Shown here in pieces: positions 16,801 to 27,757 of a DNA stretch of 64,000 nt (position 1 is its first letter; each line of letters begins with the position of its first letter). The notes below the pieces were generated by a model. It was not told where the DNA came from. It did not search any database and worked only from the letters and a program-made list of their open reading frames with translations. A program made the position numbers and the translations under genes. Location of the stretch: the NCBI GenBank assembly GCA_037178855.1, contig JASJZC010000006.1, positions 3,100,001 through 3,164,000 on the forward strand. Direction: 5' to 3'. This DNA comes from Oscheius sp. JU75. Lineage: Eukaryota > Nematoda > Chromadorea > Rhabditida > Rhabditidae.

Positions 16801-17116
16801 TGTTAAGGCATGTGAAGAATAATCCAAGAATTTTGTTTGGGCTTGTGGTAGCTTCAGAGTTCGAATAAGGCGATCAGTGAGAACATGTTTGTCGTTTCTG
16901 TACTCTCCTTACAGTCAAACCTGTTGGGCATCCACGATATTCTGAAGACTTATACCACGGAACATTCTCGATCAGTTTTTCTCGACCAGATAGCCGTCAT
17001 TGTGTTCGAAAATATCAAACCAGCTGGTCTTCGCCGGAGCCATGGTAACCAAGCTGCTAAAAGTTACTCACTTTCTGCCGTTTTATCTCATTGTACCTCC
17101 TTCAACTTAAAAAGAC

Positions 17117-18527
17117 ATGGGTCAAAGACTCTGTCATTCTGAGCCCTCCGGGAACTCGATCAAAACTGTCTGTCAACTCAAAGAATGGTGGATTCTGGCA
17201 GAGACGCACAGGGACAGCAAAGATAATTGGAGTGAGTCTACTTCTCTCCAAGTTACCAGTCTTACAGTACCTTTCGGTATTCATTCGACAGCTCTGTTCC
17301 TGCTTTTTCTTCTTTGGATTACGTCCTGTTGCTCGAGAAAAAAGGGCTTCCCTCTCGCCTTTGTGGTCACGATGGCCATTCCTTTTACTATCATGACCCT
17401 GTGTAGATGGATCCAGGTTCTCAATGAGAAAGTCACATTTCTTTGTTACAGGTAAGTTGGAAAACTGACTTGGATTGACATGCATCTGCTGCATCTGAGA
17501 GACAAAGTGACAGAACTCTCTAAAATCTTACCAGCTTCTTGCCTCAGTCAATGTCTGTCAGCCGGTCATCGTTTTACTAATGTCCTTAAGGAACCCATCC
17601 GGTCAGCCTGTCTTTTCTTCAAAACGTAGGTCTTACAGTGTCAGTCAGAACTGCCTTGACAACCAATTGTTTGTCAAAGATACCACTGCTAACATGAGCG
17701 TTTGGCTTTAGATAACTAACAAACTGACAAAATCGTAGACACTATGTAGACGGTCACATAGGCCCAGACTAGGCTCGAAGGAGCTTTCTACATTCAGATG
17801 CCTCGAAGAGTCCAACATCTTCGCCAGTTTCTTCATAATGATCCTCACATTTCCCGAGCAGATTCTTCGCCGGGTGACTCAAAGTTTGTTGGCTACACAG
17901 TTGTTGCTCTTTCTGTTGATGGTCACAATGGTGGGCAAGACGAAAGAGTTGAGAACTGGGACCAAGGCGTGGTAAATTCCTGGAAAATTAGCCAGATTTG
18001 GGTTTTCAGGGGTCCGTTCGCCTTCATACTGTTCTGCCACATCATTCTCGGATTTCTGATGCAGTTTTTCCCAAGCGAGGCGTTTGTGAGTAACTGCATT
18101 ACAGGCGTTCACATCCTTCTGGCCAATATCTTCGTCGTTTCTATGATCGTGGGTCTTCAAACTTAAACAAGTACCTAAGTTTCAGATCTTCTGCCAACGT
18201 TTCTCTATCTGCTCGACTTCGCAGAAGGACGAGGAGAACATTGAAGGGATCACGGGTCTCACGCAGTACAAGAGATCCCTCCGGCTGTGGTCAATAGTCT
18301 TTGCAATCATTTCCGTCCTTCCCGTAGTCGGTAATCTCATCTGTCTCGATTTCTTCGAACACTATGGGCAATCACTAGGAAGCCCCAGTTCCAATTGGCT
18401 GTCCCATACTCTGTCTCTTTTCGAATGGTTGATCCCAGTCTTTTTTTCAATTCCAGCTCTGATCTGTCTTCCCAGTTACCGTTGTAAAACAGAAAGAAAA
18501 GAGACCTATATGGTTAGAGACGAATAA
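17117..18527 (+). CDS. nematode 7TM receptor, paralogue of the minus-strand gene at 19744-21255
   Basis: Five exons splice in phase: 17117-17231, 17268-17451, 17798-17971, 18010-18148 and 18186-18527, giving 317 residues. The start MGQRLCHS and the first intron position match the paralogue (MGQTICYS), which supports this Met. A short extracellular N-terminus precedes hydrophobic segments such as GIHSTALFLLFLLW, FVVTMAIPFTIM, QLLLFLLMVTMV, FAFILFCHIILGFLMQFF, WSIVFAIISVLPVVGNLI and LIPVFFSIPALICLP. There is no DRY motif, so it is not an ordinary rhodopsin-class receptor. The two genes converge on a tRNA and a small gene. Ligand and subfamily are unknown. Confidence 0.75.
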
Positions 18528-18591
18528 AGGTTTCCAATGCTTCCCGCCTCTTCCCCTTTAGTCAATTGGACCCGGTTTGGCGCGGCTGTGT

Positions 18592-18675
18592 GCCTCTATA
18601 GCTCAGTGGCAGAGCGTTGGTCTTGTAATAAGTCATGTCAACCAAAGGTCCGTGGTTCAATCCCGCGTGGAGGCA
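18592..18675 (+). tRNA. tRNA-Thr (anticodon TGT) with a 12-nt intron
   Basis: The cloverleaf is clear. Acceptor GCCTCTA pairs with TGGAGGC. The D arm is GCTC/GAGC. The anticodon stem TTGGT/ACCAA closes a 7-nt loop containing TGT once a 12-nt insert is removed from its usual place one base 3' of the anticodon. The T arm is CGTGG/CCGCG around TTCAATC. The discriminator base is A at 18675. The mature length is 72 nt without CCA. It lies between two convergent receptor paralogues. Confidence 0.9.
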
Positions 18676-18870
18676 ATTTCTTTTTCTTTTTATCGAACTT
18701 TTGTATAACATTTTTTATTGCACTGTTCAAGTTCTTACAAAGAAGGATCCACTTTGTGATGTGACAGCATCTAAATGCGGCATACTGATGCTCGGCTGGA
18801 GGACTCCAACAGTGGTCAGATTGGGCTGAGAGGCGAATCGGACTAATGAGCCTTGGGCAGGGGCATATCC

Positions 18871-19494
18871 CTAAATTCTGCTGTGTATTGGTGGACAAAA
18901 AAATGAGACCTGTGCCATGTAATAGGACGGCTGAACTGGAGAGAGCATCGGCTGTGTGATTTGTTGAGTCGAGACATAATGTACTGTAGACGCTGGGACA
19001 GAATATGTCACGGGTTGGGTCAGGACAGCGGTTTGTTGGACATAGGCCGGTTGCAGCTGGATCGGAGAAGGCGGTGGTGGAGCCGGAACGGCAACCGGAA
19101 CGGAATTGGGGAGAGTATGCATGGCGCTCGGAGTCGTCAACATTGCTACCACTCTGTGGTCGTAATGACCGTTGATTGGAGGAGTTACAGCCTAATAGTA
19201 CTTTGTTTTTGTGTTTATACTGTTTTTATACTGAACTGCCGGGTCTTGCCATAAACCCTTCTTACCCGCCAAAACAGTATCATCCTAACCTGGCTCTGTA
19301 AGTTTGTCGCTTGTTCGGATCGAGAACGAGAGTTTCACGCTTTGCAATACCCTGCAAAGTTCTAGAGTAGATGAAGAGCTACAACTTTGTAAAATATCGC
19401 AAAGAGGAGAAAGTCGTTCCTGGCCCCGAAATCCGATGTAGAAGTTGGACATCGCAGCTGCGATGCAAAGAATTGCGGTAATTGTCAGAGCCAC
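18871..19494 (-). CDS. putative small membrane protein with Pro/Gln-rich tail
   Basis: Two coding-like pieces on the minus strand. An N-terminal piece (about 19400-19494) has a hydrophobic segment (ALTITAILCIAAAM). A second piece begins after a TTAG acceptor near 19193 and is rich in Pro, Gln, Thr and Val (PAPPPPSPIQLQP, SVPASTVHYV), ending by about 18871. A palindromic dispersed repeat (about 19340-19400) lies between them, so the exon borders are unsure. No family is recognised. Confidence 0.35.
19340..19400 (-). repeat. palindromic dispersed repeat family C, copy 1
   Basis: The core reads, on the minus strand, CAAAGTTGTAGCTCTTC then TCTAGAACTTTGCAGG, matching the cores at 24830-24886 and 38748-38801. 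The arms around a short spacer form an imperfect inverted repeat. Confidence 0.5.
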
Positions 19495-19743
19495 AATTGC
19501 TTACCATAGCCGCTACTGTGTCTTTGTCGCTGTCAACTTTTCTCCGCTTCTAATGAGTCTGTTATCCTGACATGATGTACTATCTCCCCGTTTTGTCACT
19601 TTGTCTGCCGCCCTACCACTCTGTCTCTTGTACTACACGCCAAAACTCTCGAAGTGACTTTCCATGCCTGCGACCTACCGTATTATCTTCCTCCTCTTGC
19701 AAATTTCTATTCTGATTTTCCCACACCCCTTTCTCAGAAACAC

Positions 19744-21255
19744 TCAAGACAAACACAATGAACGAACCAGATTAATACTATTTGGTGCAGGTGTAGCAGA
19801 AAGTTTCGAACTCGGCTCAAACTTTGGTAAGACATGTATCTCTTCTCGACTCACCGGGAGAGGAAGAGTCAGTTGAGAAGGTGGGGTCTGTTTCTCCTTG
19901 ATCAGAGTCTCATTAACCGTTAGTCCAGCCACTTTCGAGCTACTGTATCCCTGCATTCCGAACAAGGTTGACCGATAAGCTGGGAGGAAGATGATCACGG
20001 ACAACGAGAAGAAGATCGGTTCCAGGAGGTCAGCCAGGGCGAAAGAGTCAAAGATGACCCAAAACCAGTCGTCTTGCATTGTACCTCGTGAGCGGGTCAT
20101 GGTGGCGAAGAAGTTTGTGACGGACATTCCGAAGGAGAGAGGCAGGAGGACGAAAATGGAGTAGGGAAGACACCAGATCATTCGGGATTTGGCGTTGGAG
20201 ACACAAGGTTCGGATGCTTGACCAGCATGGGGACGAGAGCAGCAGCAGAGAGCGAAGAGGATCTAGAAATGGGAGTTTCTTCGATAGAATTCTACTCTCT
20301 CTTTACAGACAATCTGAACAAAAAGCTCTGGGTTGAAATACTGTCCCGGGTCAGATCGTAACAACAAGTCCCAGAAAGGTGGGCGTGCTACTAACAAGCT
20401 GTAGTTCAAGTACCTCCCAAGACAACTTAGTCAATCTACGTTCGAAAACAAAAAATCTACGGACTCCCTCCCGAGTAAAGAATAGGAGCTTGACACGTTT
20501 TTCTACGCAGGATGCAGGTGCACGAACTGTTGCGTAACCTTGCAGCTATTTCGAACATACCACAAAAAACATGACCGAGTTGGCACACATTGCCACCTGT
20601 GCCACAACGCGGATGACACTCATAAGAGGGGTCATGTAGTCTGGAGGTAGGCCTTCCATATTGAAGACATGTTTCACCCCGGCGGCAAAGGACAGGACCA
20701 TACAGATGAAGAAAATGATTCTGAATGGGTATTTTCGTTGTTTCTGTACCCCTTACGTGTTCCAGCACTTTGGCATCCGTCTCGTACTGGCCACAATCAC
20801 ACTCATCAGAAGGAAAAAGGCTGTTCCGATAGGGAGATTGAGTCCGGTAGCTGTCAGGCTGATCTTGTTGGTGAGACGGAAGGCGGCATAGGCTTGACTC
20901 TCATAGCCGGTCTGGTTCGAAACCCCATAGCTGGTCCCTTCTTTCGAGACGGTGCGGTCATAGATCTCTAGGAAGAGTCGAGAGAGGACAGTCACGGTAT
21001 AGGGCAAGAGTTGACAGACGACGTAGCAGCGAGTGAAATCCTTGAATCGTATACAGCCTGAGAGGAGCCAGAGAAGAAGTAGACCGAGAAGACCGGCAGC
21101 GGAGATTATAACAGGGTCTGGAAAGAGAGTGACTACCAAAAGGGTGACTCACTCCAGTTAGTCTTATTCTGATCGACGAGGTCCTGGAGGAAGGGGAACT
21201 CCTCGAAGCGACAGTCAGAAGTGTTACTGCGTGAATAGCATATGGTTTGACCCAT
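19744..21255 (-). CDS. nematode 7TM receptor, paralogue of 17117-18527
   Basis: Minus-strand exons 21153-21255, 20757-21117, 20561-20720 and 19744-20262 join in phase. The last may contain a further small intron beginning near 19858. The protein starts MGQTICYS and has an extracellular N-glycosylation-like NKTNW before the first intron, at the same place and phase as in the paralogue. TM segments include PVIISAAGLLGLLLLWLLSG, LNLPIGTAFFLLMSVIVA, IIFFICMVLSFAAG, CLPYSIFVLLPLSFGM and LEPIFFSLSVIIFLPAYR. Without the possible intron it is about 380 residues. No DRY motif is seen. The shared start, intron phases and C-terminal FSxxxxxxLPxYR pattern argue for a local duplication followed by inversion. 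Confidence 0.75.
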
Positions 21256-21299
21256 GGGGTCACCGAAGAGTGAACGGCTACGAACAATTAGAGAGAGGT

Positions 21300-22361
21300 A
21301 GAAAGCTGGCAAAATTTTCCCACTGTTGCCACAGAGACCGCAATCGTTTTTCTACGGAGGGCAGGGAGGCGGTAATTGGAAAAATTAACTGAGGGGTTGA
21401 CTGACCTTGAATGCGAGAATACAAAAGCTCACAGAGCTCACAGAAGGTGGTCACGAAAACGGCTGGTCCGCAATGAAGTCTACTGTAACTCGCGCGCGCG
21501 ACAAACAATGGTTTGAATATTTCTCCATTCTATTTCTTCTTCCTTTCCACTTCCTTCCAGTTTCTGTCCAATTTCTTGTCATTATTTTGTAGACAGTCAT
21601 AAAGTGTTGTTGGAAGTTCTGCAAAAATAGGCAAACAAAATACCAGACGAAGTACGTAGCTAACTTTAACTTTTTGCTTGTCTCTTTTCAAATTACCAGT
21701 TTCGTTATCTTATTTCCATATTTTCTTAACTTTTTATAACCAAATCGAACAGAAAGATGTCATATAACTAGCTTATACATAAAACTTCAAGGTAAATCCT
21801 CTGAAAAGCGATCATTTGTCCGTCAAGGCATTTGTCGCTATTTGTCGATATTTGCTCCCATTTTCGTCCTTTCCTTCATTTTTTTTAAACAATAATTCCC
21901 CTTTCTTTTCATAAAAAAAACCATGCAGCAACTTCATCTGATGGCTAAAAGTGCGCCCTAATCGAACATTGGACCGAGCAGTCTGGCCTACGGACCAGGT
22001 GACGCCATTCCTCTCGAACTTTCGCAATCTCCGTTCTTCCCGGTCAATTTCTTCATACCTCCTTGTGACTTTGCTTCGAGAAGCACACTTTAAAATCATT
22101 GTCAGCCTGCTGGTTGCTCAGTTTCTCCGCAAAACTTCTGTTCTCCCGGTAATTTTCGGATGGAATGTCGTTGCGTCACTTCGATCGCTAAACTATTGAT
22201 TCCCATCCGCTCCTTCTTTATTTTCTATAAAATCCGATAAAGCATGTGACATTTTTCGAATCTTCAGCTTCCACTGACCTCCATTCTCTCTTATCTGACT
22301 TGTGATCGGTCGATAACGCCTTTTTCTTACTTGACCGTTGATTTTATTTCGAAAATTATCA
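21300..22361. other. intergenic, upstream of the har-1-like gene
   Basis: About 1 kb with no supported gene. It is AT-rich, with a short CG run near 21491-21500. It must carry the promoters of the divergent 7TM gene (-) and the har-1-like gene (+), but no specific site can be named. Confidence 0.5.
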
Positions 22362-22371
22362 TTGTTTCAGA
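22362..22371 (+). promoter_or_regulatory. probable trans-splice acceptor before the har-1-like ATG
   Basis: TTGTTTCAG ends one base before the ATG at 22372. No upstream coding exon in phase is seen, so this acceptor most likely receives a spliced leader. Basis: nematode acceptor consensus; the leader itself is not visible here. Confidence 0.6.
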
Positions 22372-23245
22372 ATGGTCCGTAGAAGAGCCGCCTCTCCCAA
22401 GCCATCTGCTCCCGTCCGGTCGGCCAGCCCTCCTCCGATGGCCCGGGCTGCTCCAGCTCCCACTCCCATGGCCGCTGCTCCCAGACCTGGTAAGATTTTT
22501 GGTTCTTCTTTATTTGAAATAGCTTTTCTGTAAAAGTTAGGATAAAGAATTCATAAACTAGTAGTTTTTGAAGCCAAACTGTAGTCAGATTTCGTAAAGT
22601 AGGTCAAGCAAACCTAAGTTAACGTCTAGGAAGCTGTGATCAGCGGCAATTTTGTTATTTTTTGATTGTCTTCCTAATATCTTCCTATACATAGGGTCTA
22701 CAACTAATATAAGTTAAAACATAAGATATACAAAAAATACGGAGGCTCCAAGCATTTTTAAGCTCCACTTCATGTTGAGCAGTGGTCACAGGGTGGCAAA
22801 ATAGTTTTGAACAGGACAAAAAATTGTAAAAGTAACCAATTCTTCTGTTTCAGCCGCTGCTCACCCTACCCCAATGGGAGCCCCCTCCCCGATGCCCGGA
22901 GCTCCTTCTCAAGGACCCGGGCTGATGGCTCAGATGGCCGCCACTGCCGGAGGAGTTGCTATTGGATCTGCTGTGGTACTTTTTCCATTTTATGTTTCAA
23001 AAACTCAAATTCAGGGTCACTCGATCGGTCACATGATGACTGGAAGCGGTTCCAATAGCGAGGCACCTGCAGCTCAGGCTGCACCTGTCCAGCAGTACGG
23101 CGGACAGCCGCAGCAGCAGCTGAGCCAGCCGTGCGAGTTCGAATGGCGCCAGTTCGTCGAGTGCAGTCAGAGCCAGAACGACGTCAGTCTCTGCGCCGGA
23201 TTCAATGAGGCCTTCAAGCAGTGCAAGGGACGCTACCCCAGCTAA
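22372..23245 (+). CDS. har-1: CHCHD2/CHCHD10 family mitochondrial protein
   Basis: Three exons (22372-22489, 22854-22975, 23015-23245) give 156 residues in phase. The N-terminus is basic and rich in Arg, Ala, Ser and Pro, as in the targeting region of this family ([14 protein letters not shown]). The middle is a Gly/Ala hydrophobic segment ([12 protein letters not shown] then [10 protein letters not shown]). The end is a CHCH domain with twin CX9C motifs: [11 protein letters not shown] and [11 protein letters not shown]. Family members act in the mitochondrial intermembrane space and support cristae and respiration. The C. elegans orthologue is har-1; the symbol is assigned by family. The second intron is only 39 nt. 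Confidence 0.9.
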
Positions 23246-23360
23246 CAATCTTCTCTCCTATTTCCACTTGATAGGCTCCAAAATGTGAATCTTTTCTTAT
23301 ATGTGTACGCGAAAAAGTGACGATAAAGTTTTTATCTTCATTTTGTGCACTTTTTCCCAA

Positions 23361-24156
23361 TTATTTCCAGCTACAGCTTCCACCATCATCTTGGTGATCT
23401 TCCGAGGTGTTGTAGGCCTGATTCGTCCGATTATGAGCTAAAAATGATTGAAAATGGGTGTCCGACAGAAACTTGCCTTCATTTCTCCGACAAGCCAAAA
23501 GATTTGTGCAGGGTGGAGCACAAGTCACGCAACAGCTCTTGTCTCCATCGAAAGCGCTTTTACAGCAACACCAATAGGCGCAGCAGCAAAAACAGACAGT
23601 GAAGGGGACAATAACGACGACAATGGCCAGCCACCACCAGATCGAGAACTTGGGAAGAGAAATTTGCGGCTCTGAACGAGTTATTTGAAGAAAAGTTGTT
23701 CGAAAACCGATTTTTAGGCGAATATAGACAAGAGAAACGTGTTCAGTGGATCTGAAAACGTGAGGTGACGCCTGAAAAATATGTAGGCTTATGCTGCGAT
23801 TGAACCCTGTATCCATAGATTAGTATGCGAGAGCGGTATATAACCACTCGGCCACATAATAATTGAGTTTTATTTGAGTTTTGCTCAAATAGCCTAGTGG
23901 CTAGCGCGCTTGTCTGGTAATCCGAAGGTCCGGGTCCGTATCCATCTAGAGAAGACTTTTGTCACAAAAGTTTCTGGCCATGCTAAACGTTTCTGCTGTT
24001 AGTTTTCATCCAAAATGGGTTATTTTATCACTCACCGGCTTCAGGATTCCATCCATCCTGAAAATTACTGCTCTTTGGTTTTGTAAAGTTGTCAGCTTCT
24101 CCCAGGGTTTCGCTCAAAACGGAGAGAGTGACGAAGAAGAAACAGAGCCATGTCAT
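23361..24156 (-). CDS. secreted/single-pass cysteine-rich membrane protein, unassigned
   Basis: Minus-strand exon 1 (24036-24156) encodes a signal peptide (MTWLCFFFVTLSVLSETLG) and a short ectodomain. Exon 2 starts at 23671 in phase with a TM (WWWLAIVVVIVPFTVCFCCC) followed by a dense Cys block (CCCAYWCCCK, CCVTCAPPC). A possible GC-AG intron of 39 nt (about 23439-23477, GCAAGT to TTTTTAG) lies before the last exon but also reads through in frame, so two isoforms differing by 13 residues are possible. The Cys-rich juxtamembrane layout recalls CYYR1/shisa-like proteins, but no family is certain. The intron holds two tRNA-like sequences. Confidence 0.6.
23785..23862 (-). pseudogene. tRNA-like sequence (degenerate)
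   Basis: On the minus strand the words GGCCGAGTGGTTA and GGGTTCAATC sit at D-arm and T-arm spacing, and the ends can pair over about six bases. The T stem does not pair and the anticodon arm is poor. It is probably a dead tRNA or part of a tRNA-derived SINE. It lies inside the intron of the cysteine-rich gene. Confidence 0.4.
23882..23948 (+). pseudogene. tRNA-like sequence (degenerate), facing the previous one
   Basis: The plus strand carries TAGCCTAGTGGCTAGCGCG (D-arm-like), CTGGTAATCCGAAGG (anticodon-loop-like) and GGGTCCGTATCC (T-arm-like). Stem pairing is incomplete. With the minus-strand copy 20 bp away it forms a head-to-head pair. Confidence 0.35.
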
Positions 24157-24209
24157 TGATAGAAATAGTCTAATCTGTACGTTGTAAAGTATAGAGAGTT
24201 TTCGAGGTA

Positions 24210-24752
24210 TGGTTTGTTCAAAAAAAGAAGGACTACAGTGTCCCGAAATGCTTACGTGGCGGGACCCCGGGAGAGCGGGAATTCAAATTTAGTAGTTTTT
24301 TTTGAGATTCTTTTTATCGATGTACAGCCTTAATTTTCGTTGTTTTTTGTTTGCTTCCGGTAAAGGCTGCTATTAGACACGTATTATAAACAAAAGGAAC
24401 GGAAGAGAACGCGGAAACAAGCTGCTAGACTGAAAACCAAAATACTAACTCTATCTGAAATCCCGCGCGTCTAGAGTACCTTTCAAATCGAGTTAATTTT
24501 TCGCTCTTTTTTAATTTCCGTCTAGCAGCTTGTTTTCGGATTCTCGTCCGTTTCTTTTATTTATAAAGCGTGTCTACTAGCAGCCTTTACCGGAAGCAAC
24601 CAAAAAACTCCGGAAAACAAAGAGAATGAAGGCTGTACATTGATAAAAAGAAATCTCAAAAATTGTTAATTTTTGAATTCCCGCCCTCCCAGGGGTCCCG
24701 CAACGTAAGCATTTCGGGACACTGTAGTCCTTCTTTTTTTTTGAACAAACCA
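24210..24752. mobile_element. palindromic MITE with TA target duplication
   Basis: The ends TGGTTTGTTC and GAACAAACCA are inverted repeats flanked by TA on both sides (24208-24209, 24753-24754), the Tc1/mariner-type target. The arms continue inward: AGGACTACAGTGTCCCGAAA and its complement, then a second matching block AAAGGCTGCTATTAG versus CTAGCAGCCTTT. Nearly the whole 543 bp can fold on itself. It has no coding capacity and is non-autonomous. Confidence 0.8.
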
Positions 24753-24795
24753 TAACAGAGAGAAAAAGATCTGCGGTGAGCGCGCCGAAAATACA

Positions 24796-24935
24796 ACTTT
24801 TCGGGATCACGATCACATTTTTGAGCTTTCCGATGTTATGCAAAGTTGTAGCCCTTGGTCTGTACTATAACTTTGCAGAACATCGGAAAAAGAAAAAGTT
24901 TGAAAATGTCATCTTGACCCCGAAATCTTCGAGTC
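24796..24935 (+). repeat. palindromic dispersed repeat family C, copy 2
   Basis: The core at 24830-24886 is an inverted repeat running from CCGATGTTATGCAAAGTTG to AACTTTGCAGAACATCGG. Flanking bases (CGATCACATTTTTGAGC upstream, TTGACCCCGAAATC downstream) also resemble copy 3 at 38708-38855. Confidence 0.65.
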
Positions 24936-25150
24936 GCAAAATTTCGACTATACGCTGCCGACTTGATTCCTAACTACCCAACGAAGTTCGCCCAGACCGT
25001 CATTAATCATTGTAAAGGAAAAGAGAAGAAACATTGAGGAAAATGTGTTTTTTTTATCACGGGGCAGAATGATTATATATATCTTCCTCGAAACCCCACA
25101 AGATCCAATCAAAACAGATGACGATTAACATTCATTTCGCTGGGACGACT

Positions 25151-26252
25151 TCAGATGCTGTAGATCAGGGCAAAAAGGACGGCGCAGAGGTATCTAGAAG
25201 ACATTGGGAGGGATAAAGTAGGTACATACCTCATGACAAAGCTGCTTTTTGAGGCAACAGTCGTCTCTACGACGACTACAGTAGTCGCATTGTCTTTTGC
25301 GGCAACCGTAGTGACAGCTGTCGTCGAGGAAGTCGATGTGGTCGTGGTCAGCCCGAATTTCTTCTCGAGAAGATTCACGAAGCAGTCTTTGATCTTCTTC
25401 TCCTTGTCATCCTTGGTCTTGAGAGCCTCGATGAGAGTCTGTAAGTCTCACCCATATTGTCTCGCCAAGTGATTGTGATAAGGTGGTCAATCAAGAGATT
25501 GTGAGCATCTCTGGTTCTCTTGCATTCAATCGTGAAAATCTTTCGCCTTTTACTAAAGATTTCCGTGCATGAGAACGCTTATGAGTAGAGTCAATTTTTG
25601 GAATCCCCTCGAAAGAGCGGGACACAAGTCTCATCTGAACAAATGCTGTCAAGGGGTACGGAAATCTCTGAAAGTCTGAACTAGATCCCATTGAGGCATA
25701 CTGTCGTCCTGTCTCTGTCAACTTGTCGCTCTTTTTTCAACCGGCCTATTCTTTATGCCCATATCAACTCTTATGAATGTGTCCCGGTCAGTATACTCTG
25801 TCAGTCGACCCGTATCTGCTATTTCTGTCTTCCCTGTTTCTATTACGTGTCTTTTTATCCGACTCAGCCTGCCTGGCCTGTGAATCTATCATGCCAACTT
25901 GTCACCTAGCGTACCTTGATAGCCATGTTGGGAGTATTGCACTTCTCCGTCAGACATTCGCATTCGACCATGTTGTCTCCAGGATTAATTTCGCAGCCGG
26001 TGACGTTGACTCCCTAATTTTGGGTACTTCAGAACTGTCAACCCATACCTTTCCAGCCCGGGAGGCAATGACATCGACGGTTTCCTCCTTACACTCGCCG
26101 TCCATCATCTCAAAGTGTATTCGACAGACTGCAGCCTCTTCGGTCTTGGCTTCGGTGACTGTTCCTTTGTGAAGAATGTCTCCATTGAAGCAGACGATAT
26201 CTGCGGAGATCACTCCAAGAAGGAAGAAGGAGAAGAGGAGGAGAGAGTTCAT
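25151..26252 (-). CDS. Ly6/uPAR-like, probably GPI-anchored secreted protein
   Basis: Four minus-strand exons join in phase: 26049-26252, 25915-26013, 25230-25438 and 25151-25193, giving 184 residues. A signal peptide (MNSLLLFSFFLLGVISA) leads into a cysteine-bearing domain whose end carries MVECECLTEKCNTP, a pattern typical of nematode three-finger/Ly6-like proteins. A Thr/Val-rich stalk follows (TTTTSTSSTTAVTT), and the protein ends in a short hydrophobic tail (YLCAVLFALIYSI), as in GPI-anchored proteins. It should sit on the outer face of the plasma membrane. The 476-nt intron 2 contains a copy of repeat family A. The binding partner is unknown. Confidence 0.72.
25509..25628 (+). repeat. 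interspersed repeat family A, copy 2
   Basis: Near-identical to 2404-2522 in the same orientation, with a few substitutions and small indels. It lies within intron 2 of the Ly6-like gene, antisense to that gene. Confidence 0.7.
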
Positions 26253-26259
26253 GACTGTA

Positions 26260-27757
26260 ACTGTAGCTGTTGGCGTTTGAGGCCGGCTCGAGGCGGACGT
26301 TATCCCAGCCGTTAGGCATCGTTTGATAGGCACAACAGTCTCATACATGAATGGTTTAAACGGCCGAGGGCCTTTGAAAGAGAGGGAGAGAAAAGAGGAA
26401 ACTATATTGGAATAAATATTGAGTCAGATCTGAAGAAGGAAAACAGCAGAAGAAAGGGTGTTGTTCCAGACAGAGGGAACTGTATGACTGAATCTGATAG
26501 AATGATACCTTAGAACTGGGAGTTCGCTGACAGATTGAATTGCGTTCAGTACGTTGACTCTCCCTGACTCTTAACTAGCTCACTTGACTCATACTCTCTA
26601 ATTGTTGCTTCTGATAGCATGTTGTTCCTTTATTTCTAGACAACTACTCGGAATAAAAGTTGAATGCATTCCAATTGCTTTAGAAACGAATCTACCCTGG
26701 CTTAGGGCGTTCAGTAATCTCCCCCACAGTTTGCACTTCATAGACTAGAGTTTTGCACTCTAAAGATACTCTTATGAATTGAGGTTGTCTCGTTTTTACC
26801 TGTGGAACAGTTTCACCTTGATATGGTACCTCGAAACTAATGTTACGTCTCATTTCTGACACAAAAAGGCTCAACCTTGCAGCTCGAATAAGTTACAGAA
26901 ACTGAAAGCCAGTGCAATCTCGACTTGCTACGACTTGTCATAATACCTGAATTTTAACTTTTGCGAACTAGAAAAGGGTCCGAACACTCGCTTTAAACAG
27001 AATAGCTTACCTTTGGCCGGGAAAATAAAATGTTTCATCTCCAGCATGAATATCTATATTATCTAAAGCGCGATAGTTTCTGCGGAGGACTCTGTCTGAT
27101 TGTTTGCCAATGAATCTGAGTGAGGCTGTTCATACATCGATTACAAGGGAAAAAACTGTTACTAGAAAATCATCCGAAATTGAAACCAGATCTTTTTGAT
27201 ATAAAGTTAATATATGGTCACACAAGTACCCACTTCATCTCCACCCAGTTTATGATTCGCGCTTGAAACACAAACAAGACTACTGTCAAATTTCAGAAGT
27301 GAGTTCCATTTCTCTGGTCCTATCTGTGTTTCAAATGAACTAGAAATGAACTAGGCACGTTCGCTGCTGGGCAGTTTTCGCTTTTGGTGATATTTCCCGT
27401 TCTCGAAGTATCTGGAGTGTAGAAAGTACGGTTTTTTCATCGTTTCAGCTTCCTGGTAAAGAACCCTTCAAAGCAAACATTTGATCAACATCACTGTAAT
27501 GTAAAAAATATCTGTCTCTTACTTGACTTCACAGCCTCTGAAAACCGGCACATAGAGAGTAGGTCACAGAAATTATTGTGCCCTATAATCTTAGTCATCC
27601 TACCAGGAGTTCACGAAATCGATGATTCACCAGTCGGTCTTCGTGTTATAAAGCATCCATTTTTCTATACCAAGGCTCCACACAGACTATGTTGAAGTCA
27701 TTTTGCTGATGAGGACAGCACGTAACCTGTCTAACTCTAAAAGAGTCGTCTCATCCC
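26260..27757. other. intergenic, no supported gene
   Basis: About 1.5 kb without a convincing exon. The only structure seen is a copy of repeat family B (26885-26996). Promoters of the divergent Ly6-like and lectin-like genes must lie at its ends. Confidence 0.5.
26885..26996 (+). repeat. interspersed repeat family B, copy 1 (MITE-end-like)
   Basis: About 110 bp nearly identical to 35095-35206 (AGAAACTGAAAGCCAG, ATTTTAACTTTTGC). It ends in CGAACACTCGCTTTAA, resembling the terminal inverted repeat of the MITE at 33411-33590 (CGGACACTCGCTTTA). Confidence 0.65.

Noticed and set aside
18638-18898. Minus-strand frame containing GIEPRTFG
   Set aside because: A well-known artefact of translating the 3' half of a tRNA gene in reverse.
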